Of a stretch of DNA of 64,000 nt, positions 39,158-50,577 are shown piece after piece (position 1 is the first letter of the stretch; every line of letters begins with the position of its first letter). This stretch comes from Methylotetracoccus oryzae (GTDB taxonomy: Bacteria > Pseudomonadota > Gammaproteobacteria > Methylococcales > Methylococcaceae): assembly GCF_006175985.1 (NCBI RefSeq), contig NZ_SRSH01000001.1, positions 1-64,000 of the forward strand. The letters run 5' to 3'. Under the pieces are notes generated by a model, which had not been told where the DNA came from, searched no databases, and worked only from the letters and a program-made list of their open reading frames with translations. A program made the position numbers and the translations under genes.

Positions 39158-40123
39158 TCAATACCGAACCAGCGCGGAACCCCAGGCAAACCCCCCGCCG
39201 AAGGCCTCCATCAGGATATTCTGTCCTGGGCGGATACGCCCGTCGCGAACTGCGGCATCCAGCGCCAGCGGCACCGAGGCCGAGGAGGTATTGCCCTGCT
39301 TCTCGATGGTCACGACCACCCGATCCATCGACATCCGGAGCTTCTTCGCCGTGGCCGTGATGATCCGGATATTCGCCTGATGCGGCACCAGCCAATCGAT
39401 ATCCGACTTCTTCATGTGGTTCTGGGCCAAGGTCTCGTCGACGATCCGCCCCAAGGTGTTGACGGCGACCTTGAACACCTCGTTGCCCTGCATCTGCAGG
39501 AAGCCGGATTCGTCCCCGTTCGTGCCGGGCGCCGAGCGACTGGGCAGGAAGAGCAGATCCTGATACTGACCGTCCGAGTGGATATGCGTGCTGAGGATCC
39601 CCGGCGTGTCCGAAGCCTCGAGCAAAACCGCGCCGGCCCCGTCACCGAACAGAATGCAGGTACTCCGGTCGCTCCAGTCGACGATGCGCGAATTGATCTC
39701 GCTGCCGATCACCAGCACCCGTTTGGCGTGTCCCGAACGGACATACTGATCGGCGACGCTGAGTGCGAAGATGAACCCGGAGCACGCCGCCTGCACGTCG
39801 AAGGCCGCACAGCGCCTTATCCCGAGCCGCTGCTGTACCAAACAGGCGGTACTAGGAAAGACGCGGTCGGGGCAACTGGTTGCAACGATGATCAGGTTGA
39901 TGCTGTCGGGATCGATGTCCGCCATCTCGATCGCGGCGCGGGCTGCGTTCTCGGCCATGCTCGAGGCGGTTTCCCACTCCTCGGCCACGCGTCGCTCGCG
40001 GATGCCGGTCCGCTCGACGATCCATGCATCGGAGGTATCGACGGTCTTGGCAATGTCGTCATTGGTGACGACCTTTGCCGGCACGTAGCCACCGGTGCCG
40101 ACGATGCGCGCGAACCGAGTCAA
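39158..40123 (-). CDS. fabH: 3-oxoacyl-ACP synthase III
   Basis: A 321-residue initiating condensing enzyme with the Cys-His-Asn triad: Cys in [14 protein letters not shown], His in [11 protein letters not shown], and Asn in [14 protein letters not shown]. It starts chains from acetyl-CoA and malonyl-ACP. The start overlaps the plsX stop by 4 bases. Confidence 0.96.
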   Translation of the reverse strand: MTRFARIVGTGGYVPAKVVTNDDIAKTVDTSDAWIVERTGIRERRVAEEWETASSMAENAARAAIEMADIDPDSINLIIVATSCPDRVFPSTACLVQQRLGIRRCAAFDVQAACSGFIFALSVADQYVRSGHAKRVLVIGSEINSRIVDWSDRSTCILFGDGAGAVLLEASDTPGILSTHIHSDGQYQDLLFLPSRSAPGTNGDESGFLQMQGNEVFKVAVNTLGRIVDETLAQNHMKKSDIDWLVPHQANIRIITATAKKLRMSMDRVVVTIEKQGNTSSASVPLALDAAVRDGRIRPGQNILMEAFGGGFAWGSALVRY

Positions 40124-41154
40124 GCGGATTTCCTCTCCGCAAAGATACTGGCGATCCGTTCCTCGATACGCATCGGTACCGCCTTCTCGACTTCCTTGGC
40201 AGCGATCATGATGGCATTCGCGAAAGCGATGCGATCGGCGTTACCGTGACTCTTCACCACGATGCCGCGCAGCCCGATCAGCGTGGCCCCGTTGTATTTG
40301 CGGGGATCGATCCTGTCCTTGAAGGACTTGAGCACGGGCACCGACGCCAGCCCGACCAGCTTCGTGAGCCAGTTTCGCCCGAATTCCTGCCGCATCAGCT
40401 GGCTGATCATCTTGGCCAGACCTTCACTGGTCTTCAGCGCAACGTTCCCCACGAAACCATCGGTCACAACGACATCGATAGACCCGGAATACAGGTCGTT
40501 ACCCTCGACATAACCGGCAAAGTTGATATGCGAATCGGCGATCAGGCGCGCGGCCTGCTTGACCTGTTCATTACCCTTGATCTCCTCCTCGCCGATATTC
40601 AACAGCCCGACGCGCGGATTGTCCTTGTCTTCAACGGCGCGAACGAGTTCATAGCCCATGACGGCGAACTGGAGCAAGTGCTCGGCCGAGCAATCGACGT
40701 TCGCCCCAAGGTCCAGCACATGGGTATGTCCGGCCACTGATGGAACAGCCGAGATGATCGCCGGACGATCGATACCCGGCAGGGTCTTTAACACGAACTT
40801 GGCGATCGCCATCAGCGCACCGGTGTTACCGGCACTGACGCACGCATCGGCCGTCCCGTCCTTGACGAGATTGATCGCCACGCGCATCGACGAGTCTTTC
40901 TTGTTCCGCAGCGCCTTCGATGGCAGTTCGTGCATTTCCACGCGCTCCGAGGCGTGATGCACGCGCAGCCGCGCTCCGAAACGCTGCTCCGTGCCCCCCA
41001 CGAGGGGGGCCACCTGTGCCTCGTCGCCAACGAGGATCAGGCTCAACGCCGGATTGGCGGTCAGACACTCCAGTGCAGCCGGAATCACGACCGGGGGACC
41101 GAAGTCACCCCCCATCGCGTCGAGAGCTATTGTTGTGGGCGAGATCACGCGCAC
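40120..41154 (-). CDS. plsX: Phosphate acyltransferase
   Basis: A 344-residue protein that makes acyl-phosphate from acyl-ACP for phospholipid synthesis. [39 protein letters not shown] and [17 protein letters not shown] are its signatures. It starts at GTG 41154 after AGGTAGGT, or at GTG 41148. It sits between rpmF and fabH, the conserved lipid/ribosome link. Confidence 0.95.
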   Translation of the reverse strand: MRVISPTTIALDAMGGDFGPPVVIPAALECLTANPALSLILVGDEAQVAPLVGGTEQRFGARLRVHHASERVEMHELPSKALRNKKDSSMRVAINLVKDGTADACVSAGNTGALMAIAKFVLKTLPGIDRPAIISAVPSVAGHTHVLDLGANVDCSAEHLLQFAVMGYELVRAVEDKDNPRVGLLNIGEEEIKGNEQVKQAARLIADSHINFAGYVEGNDLYSGSIDVVVTDGFVGNVALKTSEGLAKMISQLMRQEFGRNWLTKLVGLASVPVLKSFKDRIDPRKYNGATLIGLRGIVVKSHGNADRIAFANAIMIAAKEVEKAVPMRIEERIASIFAERKSA

Positions 41155-41205
41155 CTACCTGCAGCGTGTGGACGAGAATGCGGGGAGGGCGTCGACGCAG
41201 CGAGC

Positions 41206-41397
41206 CTATTCGGCCTCGACCTCGCTCTTCGGCGTAAAGATGCGACGACCGCGATAGTAGCCGTCCGGACTGACGTGGTGGCGCAAATGCGTTTCGCCAG
41301 TCGTGGCCTCCAGCGACAGAGCCGCGGGACGCAGCGCATCGTGCGCACGACGCATGCCGCGCTTTGATCGAGTTTTCCGGTTCTGTTGTACGGCCAT
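41206..41397 (-). CDS. rpmF: 50S ribosomal protein L32
   Basis: A 63-residue basic protein with the L32 opening [20 protein letters not shown]. It lacks the CxxC zinc pairs seen in some L32 proteins, as in enterobacteria. It lies between yceD (20 bp upstream) and plsX, its usual position. Confidence 0.95.
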   Translation of the reverse strand: MAVQQNRKTRSKRGMRRAHDALRPAALSLEATTGETHLRHHVSPDGYYRGRRIFTPKSEVEAE

Positions 41398-41417
41398 ACC
41401 TTGTACCTAGCTCCTAC

Positions 41418-41930
41418 CTAATTCTGCTTCGTATTGGATGGAAACAAACCCGCCAGATCGGCAAACGGCCGCCGCTCTGCCTTCCCGCCTGCAACCCCTT
41501 CTTGCTCGACAGTTTCGCAGACCTCATGCCGGGGCACCTGAGGAATCGACAGCAGGATCTCGTCTTCGACGATCTCGGCAACACGTAAAACGCGCGGCTC
41601 GTCGAGGATCACGGGCTCGAAGGGTTCGGGCAGCCGGTCCGCCTGCTCGATGGAGCCGACGAATCCGAGGACCACGTCCCTATCGATGGCGTAAGGCAGA
41701 TCGCCGAGACAGCATTGACATTGCAAGACCACTTCGGCCTCGACCCGTCCACGCGCCCCTACCACGACACCCTCTTTCGCAAACTCCAAACGGAAGCGAA
41801 CCTCCCCTGAGGTCGCAACCACTTGATCACGCAAGCGCTCCATTGCATAGAGGGGAATTGCTCCGGCGACGACCCTGCCCTTCTCAGCAAAGTCGACAGG
41901 ATCGATGATGTCCGGCAGCCCCTTCGACAT
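41418..41930 (-). CDS. yceD: YceD family 23S rRNA accumulation protein (DUF177)
   Basis: A 170-residue protein. The start is ATG 41930, which gives the conserved opening DIIDPVDFAEKGRVVAG; the frame is open upstream to 41969. The family motif CQCCLGDLPYAIDRDVVLGFV is clear. In other bacteria it is needed for normal 23S rRNA levels and is always next to rpmF. A strong promoter puts the transcript start only about 3 bases before this ATG. Confidence 0.88.
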   Translation of the reverse strand: MSKGLPDIIDPVDFAEKGRVVAGAIPLYAMERLRDQVVATSGEVRFRLEFAKEGVVVGARGRVEAEVVLQCQCCLGDLPYAIDRDVVLGFVGSIEQADRLPEPFEPVILDEPRVLRVAEIVEDEILLSIPQVPRHEVCETVEQEGVAGGKAERRPFADLAGLFPSNTKQN

Positions 41931-41939
41931 AAGCGCGGG

Positions 41940-41969
41940 ATGATAGCGCGAACTGGAAACGCATGTCAA
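41940..41969 (-). promoter_or_regulatory. Sigma-70 promoter of the yceD-rpmF-plsX-fab block
   Basis: On the minus strand: TTGACA (41964-41969), 18-base spacer, TATCAT (41940-41945). The start should be near 41933, so the yceD ATG at 41930 would be nearly leaderless. Confidence 0.6.
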
Positions 41970-42011
41970 AACTCCACACTGCCCGCATGCCCGCCCAAAC
42001 CCTTCGCCGAC

Positions 42012-43631
42012 TCAGAGGCACGGGCGTGCCACGGGCTTCAGATCGAGGCGTTGTTCCTGCTGCAGTGCGAGTGGCTCTTCCTCTTTATCACCTGCGCGCC
42101 CGTAGAGACGGATCCAGTCTGCCACGATAGCCGACGAGCGCGGGGAGAGCTGAGACCATGCGAAGCGCCAGCGCCAGTTGGCGTCACTGAGCGTCCCGGG
42201 CGTATTCATGCGATGCCCCGGACCCAGAGCCAGCAGATCCTGCATCGGAATCATGGCCAGGCGAGCGTCCGACGCCAGCGCGCTGCGAATCAAGGCCTCG
42301 GGCATCGGAATCTCGGGAAACCCGAGATACGCGTAAACGTGTTGCTGCTCCTCCGGCTTGAGCCCGGCGAACCACGACACCGTAGTATCGTTGTCGTGCG
42401 TACCGGTATAGACAACACAATTCGGCGGATAATTATGCGGCAGGTAAGGATTTTCCGGACCGCCATCGAATGCGAATTGGAGAATCTTCATGCCAGGCAG
42501 TGCGAAACGGTCGCGCAGCGCATCAACCTCCGGGGTGATCACACCGAGGTCTTCAGCAATTAACGGCAACGCCGTGCCGTCCCGGGCAAAGGTCCGCAGT
42601 GCCGTCTCCAGCAGACGCTCCCCCGGCGCCTTGACCCAGCGCCCTTCGATCGCCGTTGCGGCATCCGCAGGAATCTCCCAGTAAGCTTCGAATCCGCGAA
42701 AATGGTCTATTCGCACCCAGTCGTACAGCGCGAACTGGCTGCGCAGACGACCGAGCCACCACTGGAAACCATCCGCCTCCATGACCGCCCAGTCGTAGTG
42801 CGGGTTGCCCCAGCGCTGACCGGTCGCCGAAAAATAGTCCGGCGGCACACCGGCCACGACACGCGGCTGACCCTCGGGTGTCAGATCGAAGTATTGGCGC
42901 GAGGCCCACACGTCCGCACTGTCGCCAGCGACAAAGATCGGCATGTCCCCGAACAGCAGCACGCCTTTCTGTCGCGCGTAGTCCCGCACGACGTTCCATT
43001 GCGTATGGAACACGAACTGCTCGAATTCAAAACGCGACACGTCCGCGGCCAGACGGCGACGCGCCACGGCGAGAGCCGCCGGCCACCGATCGCGCAGCGA
43101 GGCCGGCCATTGTTGCCAGGGATCCTGACCGCATTCTTCGCGCACCGCCATGAACAGCGCGTAATCGTCGAGCCACCATTGGTGGTCGGCCACGAATTCC
43201 CGGAATGCCACGCGCTCGGGCGTACTTTCGGGCAGGCCCTGAAAAGTCTTGAAGGCATCGGCGATGGCCTGCCGCCGGGCCCGCTCGGTCTCGATCGGCG
43301 TAGAACCCGGATCGAATCGGGCCAGCCAGCCCTTCTCGACGAACCAGCGCGGATCAATCAGCAGCGGACTGCCGGCGTGCACCGACAAACATTGGTAGGG
43401 AGAACCGTCGGGATGGGTCGGGTTGATCGGCAAGGTCTGCCAGATCGAAAGCCCCAAATCGGATAACCAGTCGACGAACCGAAGGGCATCGGCACCGAGG
43501 TCGCCGTTGCCGGCCCCGCCGGGCAGAGAAGTGATGTGCAGAAGAACCCCGGCACGGCGGCGATCGAGAATACTGTTTGCCTGTGTCACGCTGGACTGAT
43601 ATCCCCCTTGCGGATCAAATGGCGCGACCAC
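42012..43631 (-). CDS. malQ: 4-alpha-glucanotransferase (amylomaltase)
   Basis: A 539-residue GH77 enzyme. RRAGVLLHITSLPG, the catalytic Asp in YDWVRIDHFRGFEAY, the acid/base Glu in LIAEDLGVI and the third Asp in VYTGTHDNDTT are present. It moves glucan segments between malto-oligosaccharides. It ends 82 bp before yceD on the same strand. The start is GTG 43631; GTG 43589 would give a more usual length. Confidence 0.93.
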   Translation of the reverse strand: MVAPFDPQGGYQSSVTQANSILDRRRAGVLLHITSLPGGAGNGDLGADALRFVDWLSDLGLSIWQTLPINPTHPDGSPYQCLSVHAGSPLLIDPRWFVEKGWLARFDPGSTPIETERARRQAIADAFKTFQGLPESTPERVAFREFVADHQWWLDDYALFMAVREECGQDPWQQWPASLRDRWPAALAVARRRLAADVSRFEFEQFVFHTQWNVVRDYARQKGVLLFGDMPIFVAGDSADVWASRQYFDLTPEGQPRVVAGVPPDYFSATGQRWGNPHYDWAVMEADGFQWWLGRLRSQFALYDWVRIDHFRGFEAYWEIPADAATAIEGRWVKAPGERLLETALRTFARDGTALPLIAEDLGVITPEVDALRDRFALPGMKILQFAFDGGPENPYLPHNYPPNCVVYTGTHDNDTTVSWFAGLKPEEQQHVYAYLGFPEIPMPEALIRSALASDARLAMIPMQDLLALGPGHRMNTPGTLSDANWRWRFAWSQLSPRSSAIVADWIRLYGRAGDKEEEPLALQQEQRLDLKPVARPCL

Positions 43632-43761
43632 GGAAACCCGTGCTCGCGGTTAAGACCTCGGAGGCAGGACCGCCCCGCCCCCTGAGTCGGCCGACCGCCC
43701 CCCAACCGAAAAGCGTACCGCAACGAGTACCCGGAATACTTAAGACGTCGCGGCAGCGGTC

Positions 43762-45036
43762 TCACCTGGCGTAATGCAGTTTCTGGCCCAGGTCATCGGG
43801 GGTTACCAGCACTACGCCACCCGGACTGACATGGAAGCGCTTCGCGTCTTCCGCCGGATCCTCACCAATCACGGTGTTCGGCGGAATATTGCAGCCCTTG
43901 TCGATGACCGCCTTGGTAATCCGGCAGTGCCGGCCTATGTTGACGTCCGGCAGAATCACGGAATCTTTCACAACGCAGAAGCTGTTGACGCGAACATTCG
44001 AAAACAGCAGCGAGTGGCGGACCTCAGAACCCGAAATGATGCAGCCCCCGGAAACCATGGAATCGACCGCCATGCCTCTCCGGTCGGGATCGTCGAAGAC
44101 GAACTTCGCCGGCGGTGTCTGCGCCTGATAGGTCCAGATCGGCCATTCATTATCGTACAGGTTCAGTTCAGGGTCGACATCGATCAGTTCGATGTTGGCG
44201 GACCAGTACGCGTCCAGGGTCCCGACGTCCCGCCAATAGGCCTGGACGCCGCTCTGCACGTTACGGAACGGATATGCAAAAACGCGGTAGTTCTTGAGCA
44301 CCGCCGGAATGATGTCCTGACCGAAATCGTGGCTCGAGCCGACCGTATCGGCATCCTTGATCAACTGCTCGAACAGGAAGGCGGTGTTGAAGATGTAGAT
44401 TCCCATCGAGGCCAGCGTGTAATCCGGCCGACCCGGCATCGGCGGCGGATTCAGCGGTTTCTCGATGAACTCCCGGATACGGGAGTCCTCGCCCACATCC
44501 ATGACACCGAAGGCACCGCTGGCCTCTTCGAGCGTTACTTCCATGCAGCCGATCGTCAGATCGGCCTGATTCTCGACATGGGCGGCCAGCATCAGACCGT
44601 AGTCCATCTTGTAGATGTGATCACCGGCCAGCACGACGATATACTCGGGCGCCCGCTGCCGCAGGATGTCGAGGTTCTGATACACGGCATCGGCGGTACC
44701 CGAATACCAGGTATCCACCAGGCGCTGCTGGGCCGGCATGATATCGATGAACTCGCCGAACTCGGCCCGGAGGAAACCCCAGCCCTGCTGGATATGACGG
44801 ATCAGCGAGTCCGCCTTGTACTGGGTCAGCACCCCGACGCGGCGAATACCCGAGTTGAGGCAGTTCGACAGCGCGAAATCGATGATACGGAACTTGCCGC
44901 CGAAGGGCACCGCGGGCTTGGCCCGCCATTCCGTGAGTTTGTGAAGTCGGGAGCCGCGTCCTCCGGCAAGGATCAAGGCCATGCTCTGCCGGGTGAGGCG
45001 ACTGACGAAACGCGATGAATGGCTTGATCCTGGCAT
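43762..45036 (-). CDS. glgC: Glucose-1-phosphate adenylyltransferase
   Basis: A 424-residue ADP-glucose pyrophosphorylase. [27 protein letters not shown] (nucleotide), [12 protein letters not shown] and [10 protein letters not shown] are the active-site motifs; the C-terminal left-handed helix holds the allosteric side. The start ATG 45036 has GGGAG; GTG 45063 is an alternative. It makes ADP-glucose for GlgA and is divergent from glgB, 139 bp away. malQ follows 130 bp downstream on the same strand. Confidence 0.94.
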   Translation of the reverse strand: MPGSSHSSRFVSRLTRQSMALILAGGRGSRLHKLTEWRAKPAVPFGGKFRIIDFALSNCLNSGIRRVGVLTQYKADSLIRHIQQGWGFLRAEFGEFIDIMPAQQRLVDTWYSGTADAVYQNLDILRQRAPEYIVVLAGDHIYKMDYGLMLAAHVENQADLTIGCMEVTLEEASGAFGVMDVGEDSRIREFIEKPLNPPPMPGRPDYTLASMGIYIFNTAFLFEQLIKDADTVGSSHDFGQDIIPAVLKNYRVFAYPFRNVQSGVQAYWRDVGTLDAYWSANIELIDVDPELNLYDNEWPIWTYQAQTPPAKFVFDDPDRRGMAVDSMVSGGCIISGSEVRHSLLFSNVRVNSFCVVKDSVILPDVNIGRHCRITKAVIDKGCNIPPNTVIGEDPAEDAKRFHVSPGGVVLVTPDDLGQKLHYAR

Positions 45037-45175
45037 GTGCAACTCCCGATGCAAGTGGTTCACGGCCCCTTGAGCGCGGGCAATAAGGGCTCAAATTTGT
45101 TACCATCGCCGGTCAACTGGTAGGCCTGTTGTCGGCTGCTGGGCGGACGAATTGTACTATTAGAGGATCGATCAA

Positions 45176-47395
45176 GTGAACCTGAGCGAAGGGCAAGCCC
45201 ACCTCCATACCCGCTCCGACCTTCCCGAAGACCTCGTCAGACTGATCGAAGCCCGGCACCACGACCCGTTTTCGGCGCTCGGCCGTCACCGCCGCGAAGG
45301 CGCCGATCTGGTCCGGGTGATTCTTCCGCAAGCCGAACACGTCACGCTTGGCGAAGGCGGCCCGGAGGTCCCGCGGATCCCCGGAACCGACCTTTTCGAA
45401 CTGGACATCAGCGGCCTCGAAATCCCCTACCACTACCGGCTGCACTGGCTCGACAAACAAGGTCAGCGACAGAACCATATCGACCCCTACACGTTTCCGC
45501 CACAGTTGTCCGACTTCGACCTGTACCTGTTCGGCGAAGGACGGCATTGGCACATCTACCGGATTCTCGGCGCGCATCCGCACACGATCGATGGCATCCC
45601 GGGCACCTTGTTTGCGACCTGGGCCCCGAATGCCGAGCGCGTCAGCGTCGTCGGGGATTTCAATGAGTGGGACGGACGCCGGCACCCGATGCGGATCCAC
45701 GGTAGCAGCGGAGTCTGGGAACTGTTCATTCCCGAACTGCCGAGCGGCACGCTCTACAAGTTCGAGATCCGAAACCGGCAATACGGCAGCATCCTGCTGA
45801 AGACAGACCCTTACGGACAGGAATTCGAACTGCGCCCCAACACGGCGTCGATCGTCCGCAGCGGTGAGCCCTACCCGTGGTCCGACGGGGCTTGGATCGA
45901 AGCCCGCCAAACCTGGGACTGGCTGCATGAACCGCTGTCGATCTACGAGGTGCACCTGGGCTCCTGGCGCCGCACGGCAGACGGTGAGTTCATCGGCTAT
46001 CGCGAACTGGCGGCCCAACTGGTTCCGTACGTCAAGGCGCAGGGTTTCACGCACATCGAACTACTGCCGATTACCGAACATCCCCTGGACGCCTCCTGGG
46101 GCTATCAGACCACCGGCTATTTCGCGCCGACACGCCGCTTCGGTGATCCGGACGATTTCCGTTACTTCGTGGACTACTGCCACCAGCAGGGCGTGGGTGT
46201 GATGCTGGACTGGGTTCCGGCGCATTTTCCGAAGGATGCGCACGGCCTGGCGAACTTCGACGGCACCGCGCTGTACGAGCACGCCGATCCCCGGCTGGGC
46301 GAGCACCGCGACTGGGGTACGCTGATCTATAACTACGGCCGCAATGAGATCCGTAACTTCCTGATCGGCAGCGCACTTTTCTGGCTGGAAGAGTTCCATC
46401 TCGACGGCCTGCGGGTCGATGCCGTGGCGTCCATGCTCTACCTCGACTATTCCCGACAGCCGGGCGACTGGATTCCGAACAAGTATGGCGGCAACGAGAA
46501 TCTCGAGGCAATCGCCTTCCTGCGCGATCTCAATACCGTAACCCATCAGCAGCATCCGGGCGTGCTCATCATGGCCGAGGAGTCCACGGCCTGGCCCCAG
46601 GTCACACGGCCCACCTGGACGGGTGGTCTCGGCTTCTCGATGAAGTGGAACATGGGCTGGATGCACGACTCCCTGGTCTACATGGGGAAGGACCCGGTGC
46701 ACCGCCACTACCATCACGACATGCTGAGCTTCGGCCTGTTGTACGCGTTCACCGAGAATTTCATTCTGCCTTTCTCGCATGACGAGGTCGTGCACGGCAA
46801 ACGCTCACTCCTGCACCGGATGCCCGGCGACGAGTGGCAACGCTTCGCCAACCTGCGCGCCCTGTACACCTACATGTTTACCTATCCGGGCAAGAAGCTG
46901 CTCTTCATGGGCTGCGAGTTCGGCCAGGGCGAAGAATGGGACTTCGACCGCGAACTGGACTGGTACGTGCTCGAATACCCGTTGCACAAAGGCGTACAGC
47001 GACTCGTCGCAGACCTGAACGCCCTTTATCGTGAGGATTCCGCCCTGCACTATCACGATTTCGAGGGCCAGGGTTTCGAATGGATCGACTGCCATGATGC
47101 AACGCAGTCGGTGCTGAGCTACCTGCGCCGCAACGGCGAAGAGTTCACGGTGACCGTCCTGAACCTGACCCCGGTGCCGCGCTACGATTACCGTATCGGC
47201 GTCCCGCTGGACGGCCGCTACCGCGAGGTCCTGAACTCCGACGCCACCGTGTATGGCGGCAGCGGCACTGCCAATGGCGAACTCGAGGCCGAAACTCGGG
47301 AATGGATGGGCAGACCTTACTCCTTGCGTCTGACCTTACCGCCGCTGGCGGGCATCGTAATCCGGCCGGTGACGGCGGAAGGCTCAGAACCGTGA
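45176..47395 (+). CDS. glgB: 1,4-alpha-glucan branching enzyme
   Basis: A 739-residue GH13 enzyme starting at GTG 45176 with AGAGGA. It has the N-terminal beta-sandwich domains (to about 250), then the barrel: [27 protein letters not shown] (nucleophile Asp), [10 protein letters not shown] (acid/base Glu) and [14 protein letters not shown]. It adds alpha-1,6 branches to glycogen. Its stop overlaps the glgA start (GTGA). Confidence 0.96.
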   Translation: MNLSEGQAHLHTRSDLPEDLVRLIEARHHDPFSALGRHRREGADLVRVILPQAEHVTLGEGGPEVPRIPGTDLFELDISGLEIPYHYRLHWLDKQGQRQNHIDPYTFPPQLSDFDLYLFGEGRHWHIYRILGAHPHTIDGIPGTLFATWAPNAERVSVVGDFNEWDGRRHPMRIHGSSGVWELFIPELPSGTLYKFEIRNRQYGSILLKTDPYGQEFELRPNTASIVRSGEPYPWSDGAWIEARQTWDWLHEPLSIYEVHLGSWRRTADGEFIGYRELAAQLVPYVKAQGFTHIELLPITEHPLDASWGYQTTGYFAPTRRFGDPDDFRYFVDYCHQQGVGVMLDWVPAHFPKDAHGLANFDGTALYEHADPRLGEHRDWGTLIYNYGRNEIRNFLIGSALFWLEEFHLDGLRVDAVASMLYLDYSRQPGDWIPNKYGGNENLEAIAFLRDLNTVTHQQHPGVLIMAEESTAWPQVTRPTWTGGLGFSMKWNMGWMHDSLVYMGKDPVHRHYHHDMLSFGLLYAFTENFILPFSHDEVVHGKRSLLHRMPGDEWQRFANLRALYTYMFTYPGKKLLFMGCEFGQGEEWDFDRELDWYVLEYPLHKGVQRLVADLNALYREDSALHYHDFEGQGFEWIDCHDATQSVLSYLRRNGEEFTVTVLNLTPVPRYDYRIGVPLDGRYREVLNSDATVYGGSGTANGELEAETREWMGRPYSLRLTLPPLAGIVIRPVTAEGSEP

Positions 47396-48876
47396 AGAAA
47401 ATCCTGTTCGTCTCCAGCGAGGTCTTCCCTCTGATGAAGACCGGCGGGCTGGGGGACATCTCCAGCAGCCTGCCGGGCGCATTGCACGCACTGGGGCAGG
47501 ATGTCCGCGTGCTGACGCCGGCTTATGGCGACACGCTCACGGCCTTGGCACACACCCGCGAAATCACCATCGTCCAGGCCGGGACGGAACTCCGCCTCGT
47601 CGAGGGGACGATCCCTGAGACTTCGGTACCGATCTGGCTGCTCGTTCATCCGGACTTCTCCGAGCGCCCCGGCAACCCCTACCTGGCGCCGGACGGCTCG
47701 CCATGGCTCGACAACGCAGAGCGCTTCGCGTTTCTGTGTCGGGCAGCCGTCGACATCGCGATGGACCGTGTGGGCCTGGGCTGGAAGCCTGAACTGGTGC
47801 ACTGCAACGACTGGCAAACGGGGCTGATTCCGCCCTTGCTGGCCGATGAGCCGGCGCGCCCGGCAACCGTCTTCACGGTTCACAACATGGCCTATCAGGG
47901 GTTGTTCCCGCATGACGTCTTCCTCCGCCTCGGCCTGCCGCGCTGGCTCTGGTCGCCGGACGCCCTGGAGTTCTACGAGCAGATGTCGTTCATCAAGGGA
48001 GGGCTGGTGTTCTCGGACCGGATCAACACGGTCAGCCCGACCTATGCCGAAGAGATCCAGACCGACGAGTTCGGATGCGGCCTGCAAGGTCTCCTGAGGA
48101 AGCGCCGCAACGACCTGCGCGGGATCCTGAACGGCATCGACGACGGACACTGGAACCCGGCCAGCGACCCGTTGATCGAGGCCCGATTCGACGTGACATC
48201 ACTGGATCAGAAAGCACTCAACAAAACGGCATTGCGGCGCGAATTCGCACTGCATGACGCACCGGACCGCGCCCTGGCAGTGCTGGTCGGGCGTCTCGTC
48301 CAGCAGAAAGGGATCGACCTCGTTGTCGAGGCGATCCCGGAACTGATCGAAGCCGGGGTGCAACTGGCAGTGCTCGGAACCGGCGATCCGGTCTACGAAC
48401 AGCGACTGCTGCAGGCCGTAAGGCGCTATCCGGGCCAGATCGGCGTGCGGATTGGCTACGACGAGGCGCTCGCTCACCGGGTCGAGGCCGGCGCCGATCT
48501 GTTCCTGATGCCGTCGCGCTTCGAACCTTGCGGCCTGAACCAGATGTACAGCCAGCGTTACGGTACCGTGCCGGTGGTCCGGCGCGTCGGCGGCCTGGCC
48601 GACACGGTCGAGGATGCCAACCCGACCAATCTGACGCTGGGCCGGGCCAGCGGCATCTTGTTTCACGAACCGACCCCATCGGCACTGGTCAAGGCCGTGC
48701 AGCGGGCACTGGTGATTTATCGTCAGCCGGCAGCGTGGCGGAAACTGCAGTGTACCGGCATGTGCAAGGATTTTTCGTGGCGGCAAAGCGCCCGGCAATA
48801 CCTGGAGTTGTATCGCGCTGCGGTGCTTTCCTGCCAGCAGGCGAAGGAATCGGCCGGAGCGCATTTCCGGACTTGA
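47392..48876 (+). CDS. glgA: Glycogen synthase (ADP-glucose)
   Basis: A 494-residue GT5 transferase. The start is GTG 47392, overlapping the glgB stop by 4 bases; the longer frame lies within glg[17 protein letters not shown] binds ADP-glucose, [20 protein letters not shown] and [24 protein letters not shown] are its C-domain motifs. It extends linear glucan. The gene ends 36 bp before a convergent Nudix gene. Confidence 0.95.
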   Translation: MKKILFVSSEVFPLMKTGGLGDISSSLPGALHALGQDVRVLTPAYGDTLTALAHTREITIVQAGTELRLVEGTIPETSVPIWLLVHPDFSERPGNPYLAPDGSPWLDNAERFAFLCRAAVDIAMDRVGLGWKPELVHCNDWQTGLIPPLLADEPARPATVFTVHNMAYQGLFPHDVFLRLGLPRWLWSPDALEFYEQMSFIKGGLVFSDRINTVSPTYAEEIQTDEFGCGLQGLLRKRRNDLRGILNGIDDGHWNPASDPLIEARFDVTSLDQKALNKTALRREFALHDAPDRALAVLVGRLVQQKGIDLVVEAIPELIEAGVQLAVLGTGDPVYEQRLLQAVRRYPGQIGVRIGYDEALAHRVEAGADLFLMPSRFEPCGLNQMYSQRYGTVPVVRRVGGLADTVEDANPTNLTLGRASGILFHEPTPSALVKAVQRALVIYRQPAAWRKLQCTGMCKDFSWRQSARQYLELYRAAVLSCQQAKESAGAHFRT

Positions 48877-48912
48877 GCGCGGCGCAAGGCCGCCACGCCA
48901 GTCCACCGGAGT

Positions 48913-49530
48913 TCAGAGCCCGGGATCGTTCAGCGCGCCATAACGCGTTCGGAGTTGGTCCCGGTTCAACGCGAGCCACTGCAGGGCCACGATCGGGATC
49001 GCCGAATCGATTTTGCCCTGCGCAAGCAGATCGATCGCGTCCTGGTAATCGACGACGCGGACCCAGATGTCCTCCTGTTCCTCCGGCAGTCCGTAATGGC
49101 CGCCGATCTGACTCGCGTCGACGATCCCACAGAACAGCGTCAGCTTTTCGGAACATCCACCCGGCGTCGTGAAGAACTCATAGATCGGAATCAGTTCGTC
49201 GAGCGTGCAGCCCGCTTCTTCCAGAGCCTCACGGTGCGCGACTTCCGGCGGTTCCTCACCCTCTTCGATCGCCCCGGCGACGATCTCCAGCAACCACGGA
49301 TCCTGCTCGGTCTTCATCGCGCCCACACGGAACTGCTCGATCAACACCACTCGATCCCGTCTCGGATCGTAGGGGATCACCGCGACGCAGCGCCCACGAT
49401 GAAACAGCTCGCGCTCCAGGACCTCGGACCACCCGCCGCGGTACAACGTATGGCGGAACCGGTAACGAATCAGGCTGAAGAAGCCCTGGTAGACGGTTTC
49501 TTCCTCCACGACCGAAAAGGCCTTGTCCAT
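48913..49530 (-). CDS. nudF: ADP-ribose pyrophosphatase (Nudix)
   Basis: A 205-residue hydrolase. The start is ATG 49530 with AAGGA; the frame open to 49584 would run into sppA. The Nudix box is GAIEEGEEPP...REALEEAGC, and a Pro-rich segment (FTTPGGCSEKLTLF) after it is typical of ADP-ribose hydrolases. Similar enzymes cleave ADP-glucose, so the position beside glgA invites a role in glycogen, unproven. Confidence 0.85.
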   Translation of the reverse strand: MDKAFSVVEEETVYQGFFSLIRYRFRHTLYRGGWSEVLERELFHRGRCVAVIPYDPRRDRVVLIEQFRVGAMKTEQDPWLLEIVAGAIEEGEEPPEVAHREALEEAGCTLDELIPIYEFFTTPGGCSEKLTLFCGIVDASQIGGHYGLPEEQEDIWVRVVDYQDAIDLLAQGKIDSAIPIVALQWLALNRDQLRTRYGALNDPGL

Positions 49531-49547
49531 CGCGACAGCGTCCTTGC

Positions 49548-50534
49548 TCAGCGCAGGGTTGCCGTCAGCAACTGGTTTTTCCACAGCAACGCGGCAAACG
49601 TGGTGCCGACACGCTGCGACAAGCGCTCGAACCAGTCCTCCGTCTCGGTAAAGTCGGCAAGCTCGGCGGCTCCGATCTCTTTTTCCGCAACCGACCGCAC
49701 ATCACCATAGCCATCGACCAGCCCCAGCGCGACAGCCTCGGGGCCGCTCCAGATCAAGCCCGAGAACAGCTCGGGGTTGTCCTTCAGACGCGCACCCCGA
49801 CCCTCCTTGACTGCTGCGATGAATTGCTGATGGATGCCGTCCAGAACGGTTTGCACGTGCGCCTGCTCGGCCGGCTGTATGGCCCGGAACGGATCGAGCA
49901 GCGCCTTGTGGTCGCCCGCGGTCAACGCGCGCCGTTCGATGCCGAGCTTGTCCATCGCGCCGACGAAGCCGAAACCATTCATGATGACGCCGATGGAACC
50001 GACGATGCTGGAAGGGTTCACGAAGATCTTGTCTGCCGCCGCGGCGATGTAATAACCACCGGACGCACATAGATCGGTCACGACGGCATGGACCGGCAAT
50101 TTCGGATGATCCTTTTTGAGGGTCCGAACCGCCTCAAACACATAGGCCGCCTGAACCGGCGTACCCCCGGGCGTGTTCATCTTCAGGATGATGCCCTTGG
50201 TGCCCGCGTCCTCGGCCGCGCCTTTCAGCGCCCGAATGATCGCGTCGGCGTTGGCGCGACTGCCGTCCGCAATCAGTCCCTCGATCTTGATGACCGCGGT
50301 GTGATCCTTGCCGCCCCCCGGACGCGCAGAGGAAAGCGGCTTGAACGCGGCCCATAGCGCGATTCCGATATAAGCCAGGAACGCCAGCTTGAAACCGATA
50401 TTCCAACGCCGCGCGATCCGCTGCTCGCGGATGGATTCCAGCAGCACTTTCTCGAGGACACCGCGCTCCCAGGGGCTCGGCTCCGTTCCGCTGGGGGTGT
50501 TGTGTGAATGGGTCTGGGCGTTTTCCTCGTTCAT
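49548..50534 (-). CDS. sppA: Signal peptide peptidase-type S49 protease
   Basis: A 328-residue protein with one N-terminal membrane helix (LAFLAYIGIALWAAF) and an S49 domain. Catalytic Ser is in LCASGGYYIAAAADKI and Lys in TAGDHKALLDPF. It is of the short, single-domain type. The start is ATG 50534. It is downstream of the HAD phosphatase gene by 43 bp. Confidence 0.9.
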   Translation of the reverse strand: MNEENAQTHSHNTPSGTEPSPWERGVLEKVLLESIREQRIARRWNIGFKLAFLAYIGIALWAAFKPLSSARPGGGKDHTAVIKIEGLIADGSRANADAIIRALKGAAEDAGTKGIILKMNTPGGTPVQAAYVFEAVRTLKKDHPKLPVHAVVTDLCASGGYYIAAAADKIFVNPSSIVGSIGVIMNGFGFVGAMDKLGIERRALTAGDHKALLDPFRAIQPAEQAHVQTVLDGIHQQFIAAVKEGRGARLKDNPELFSGLIWSGPEAVALGLVDGYGDVRSVAEKEIGAAELADFTETEDWFERLSQRVGTTFAALLWKNQLLTATLR

Positions 50535-50577
50535 CGTATTCCGTGTCGGGGTTTGTAAAGTAAACCGGACATAGGGC

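Noticed and set aside
45037-45175. Promoters in the glgC-glgB divergent gap
   Set aside because: TTGTCG and TTGACC occur, but no good -10 box at 16-18 bases was found for either direction.
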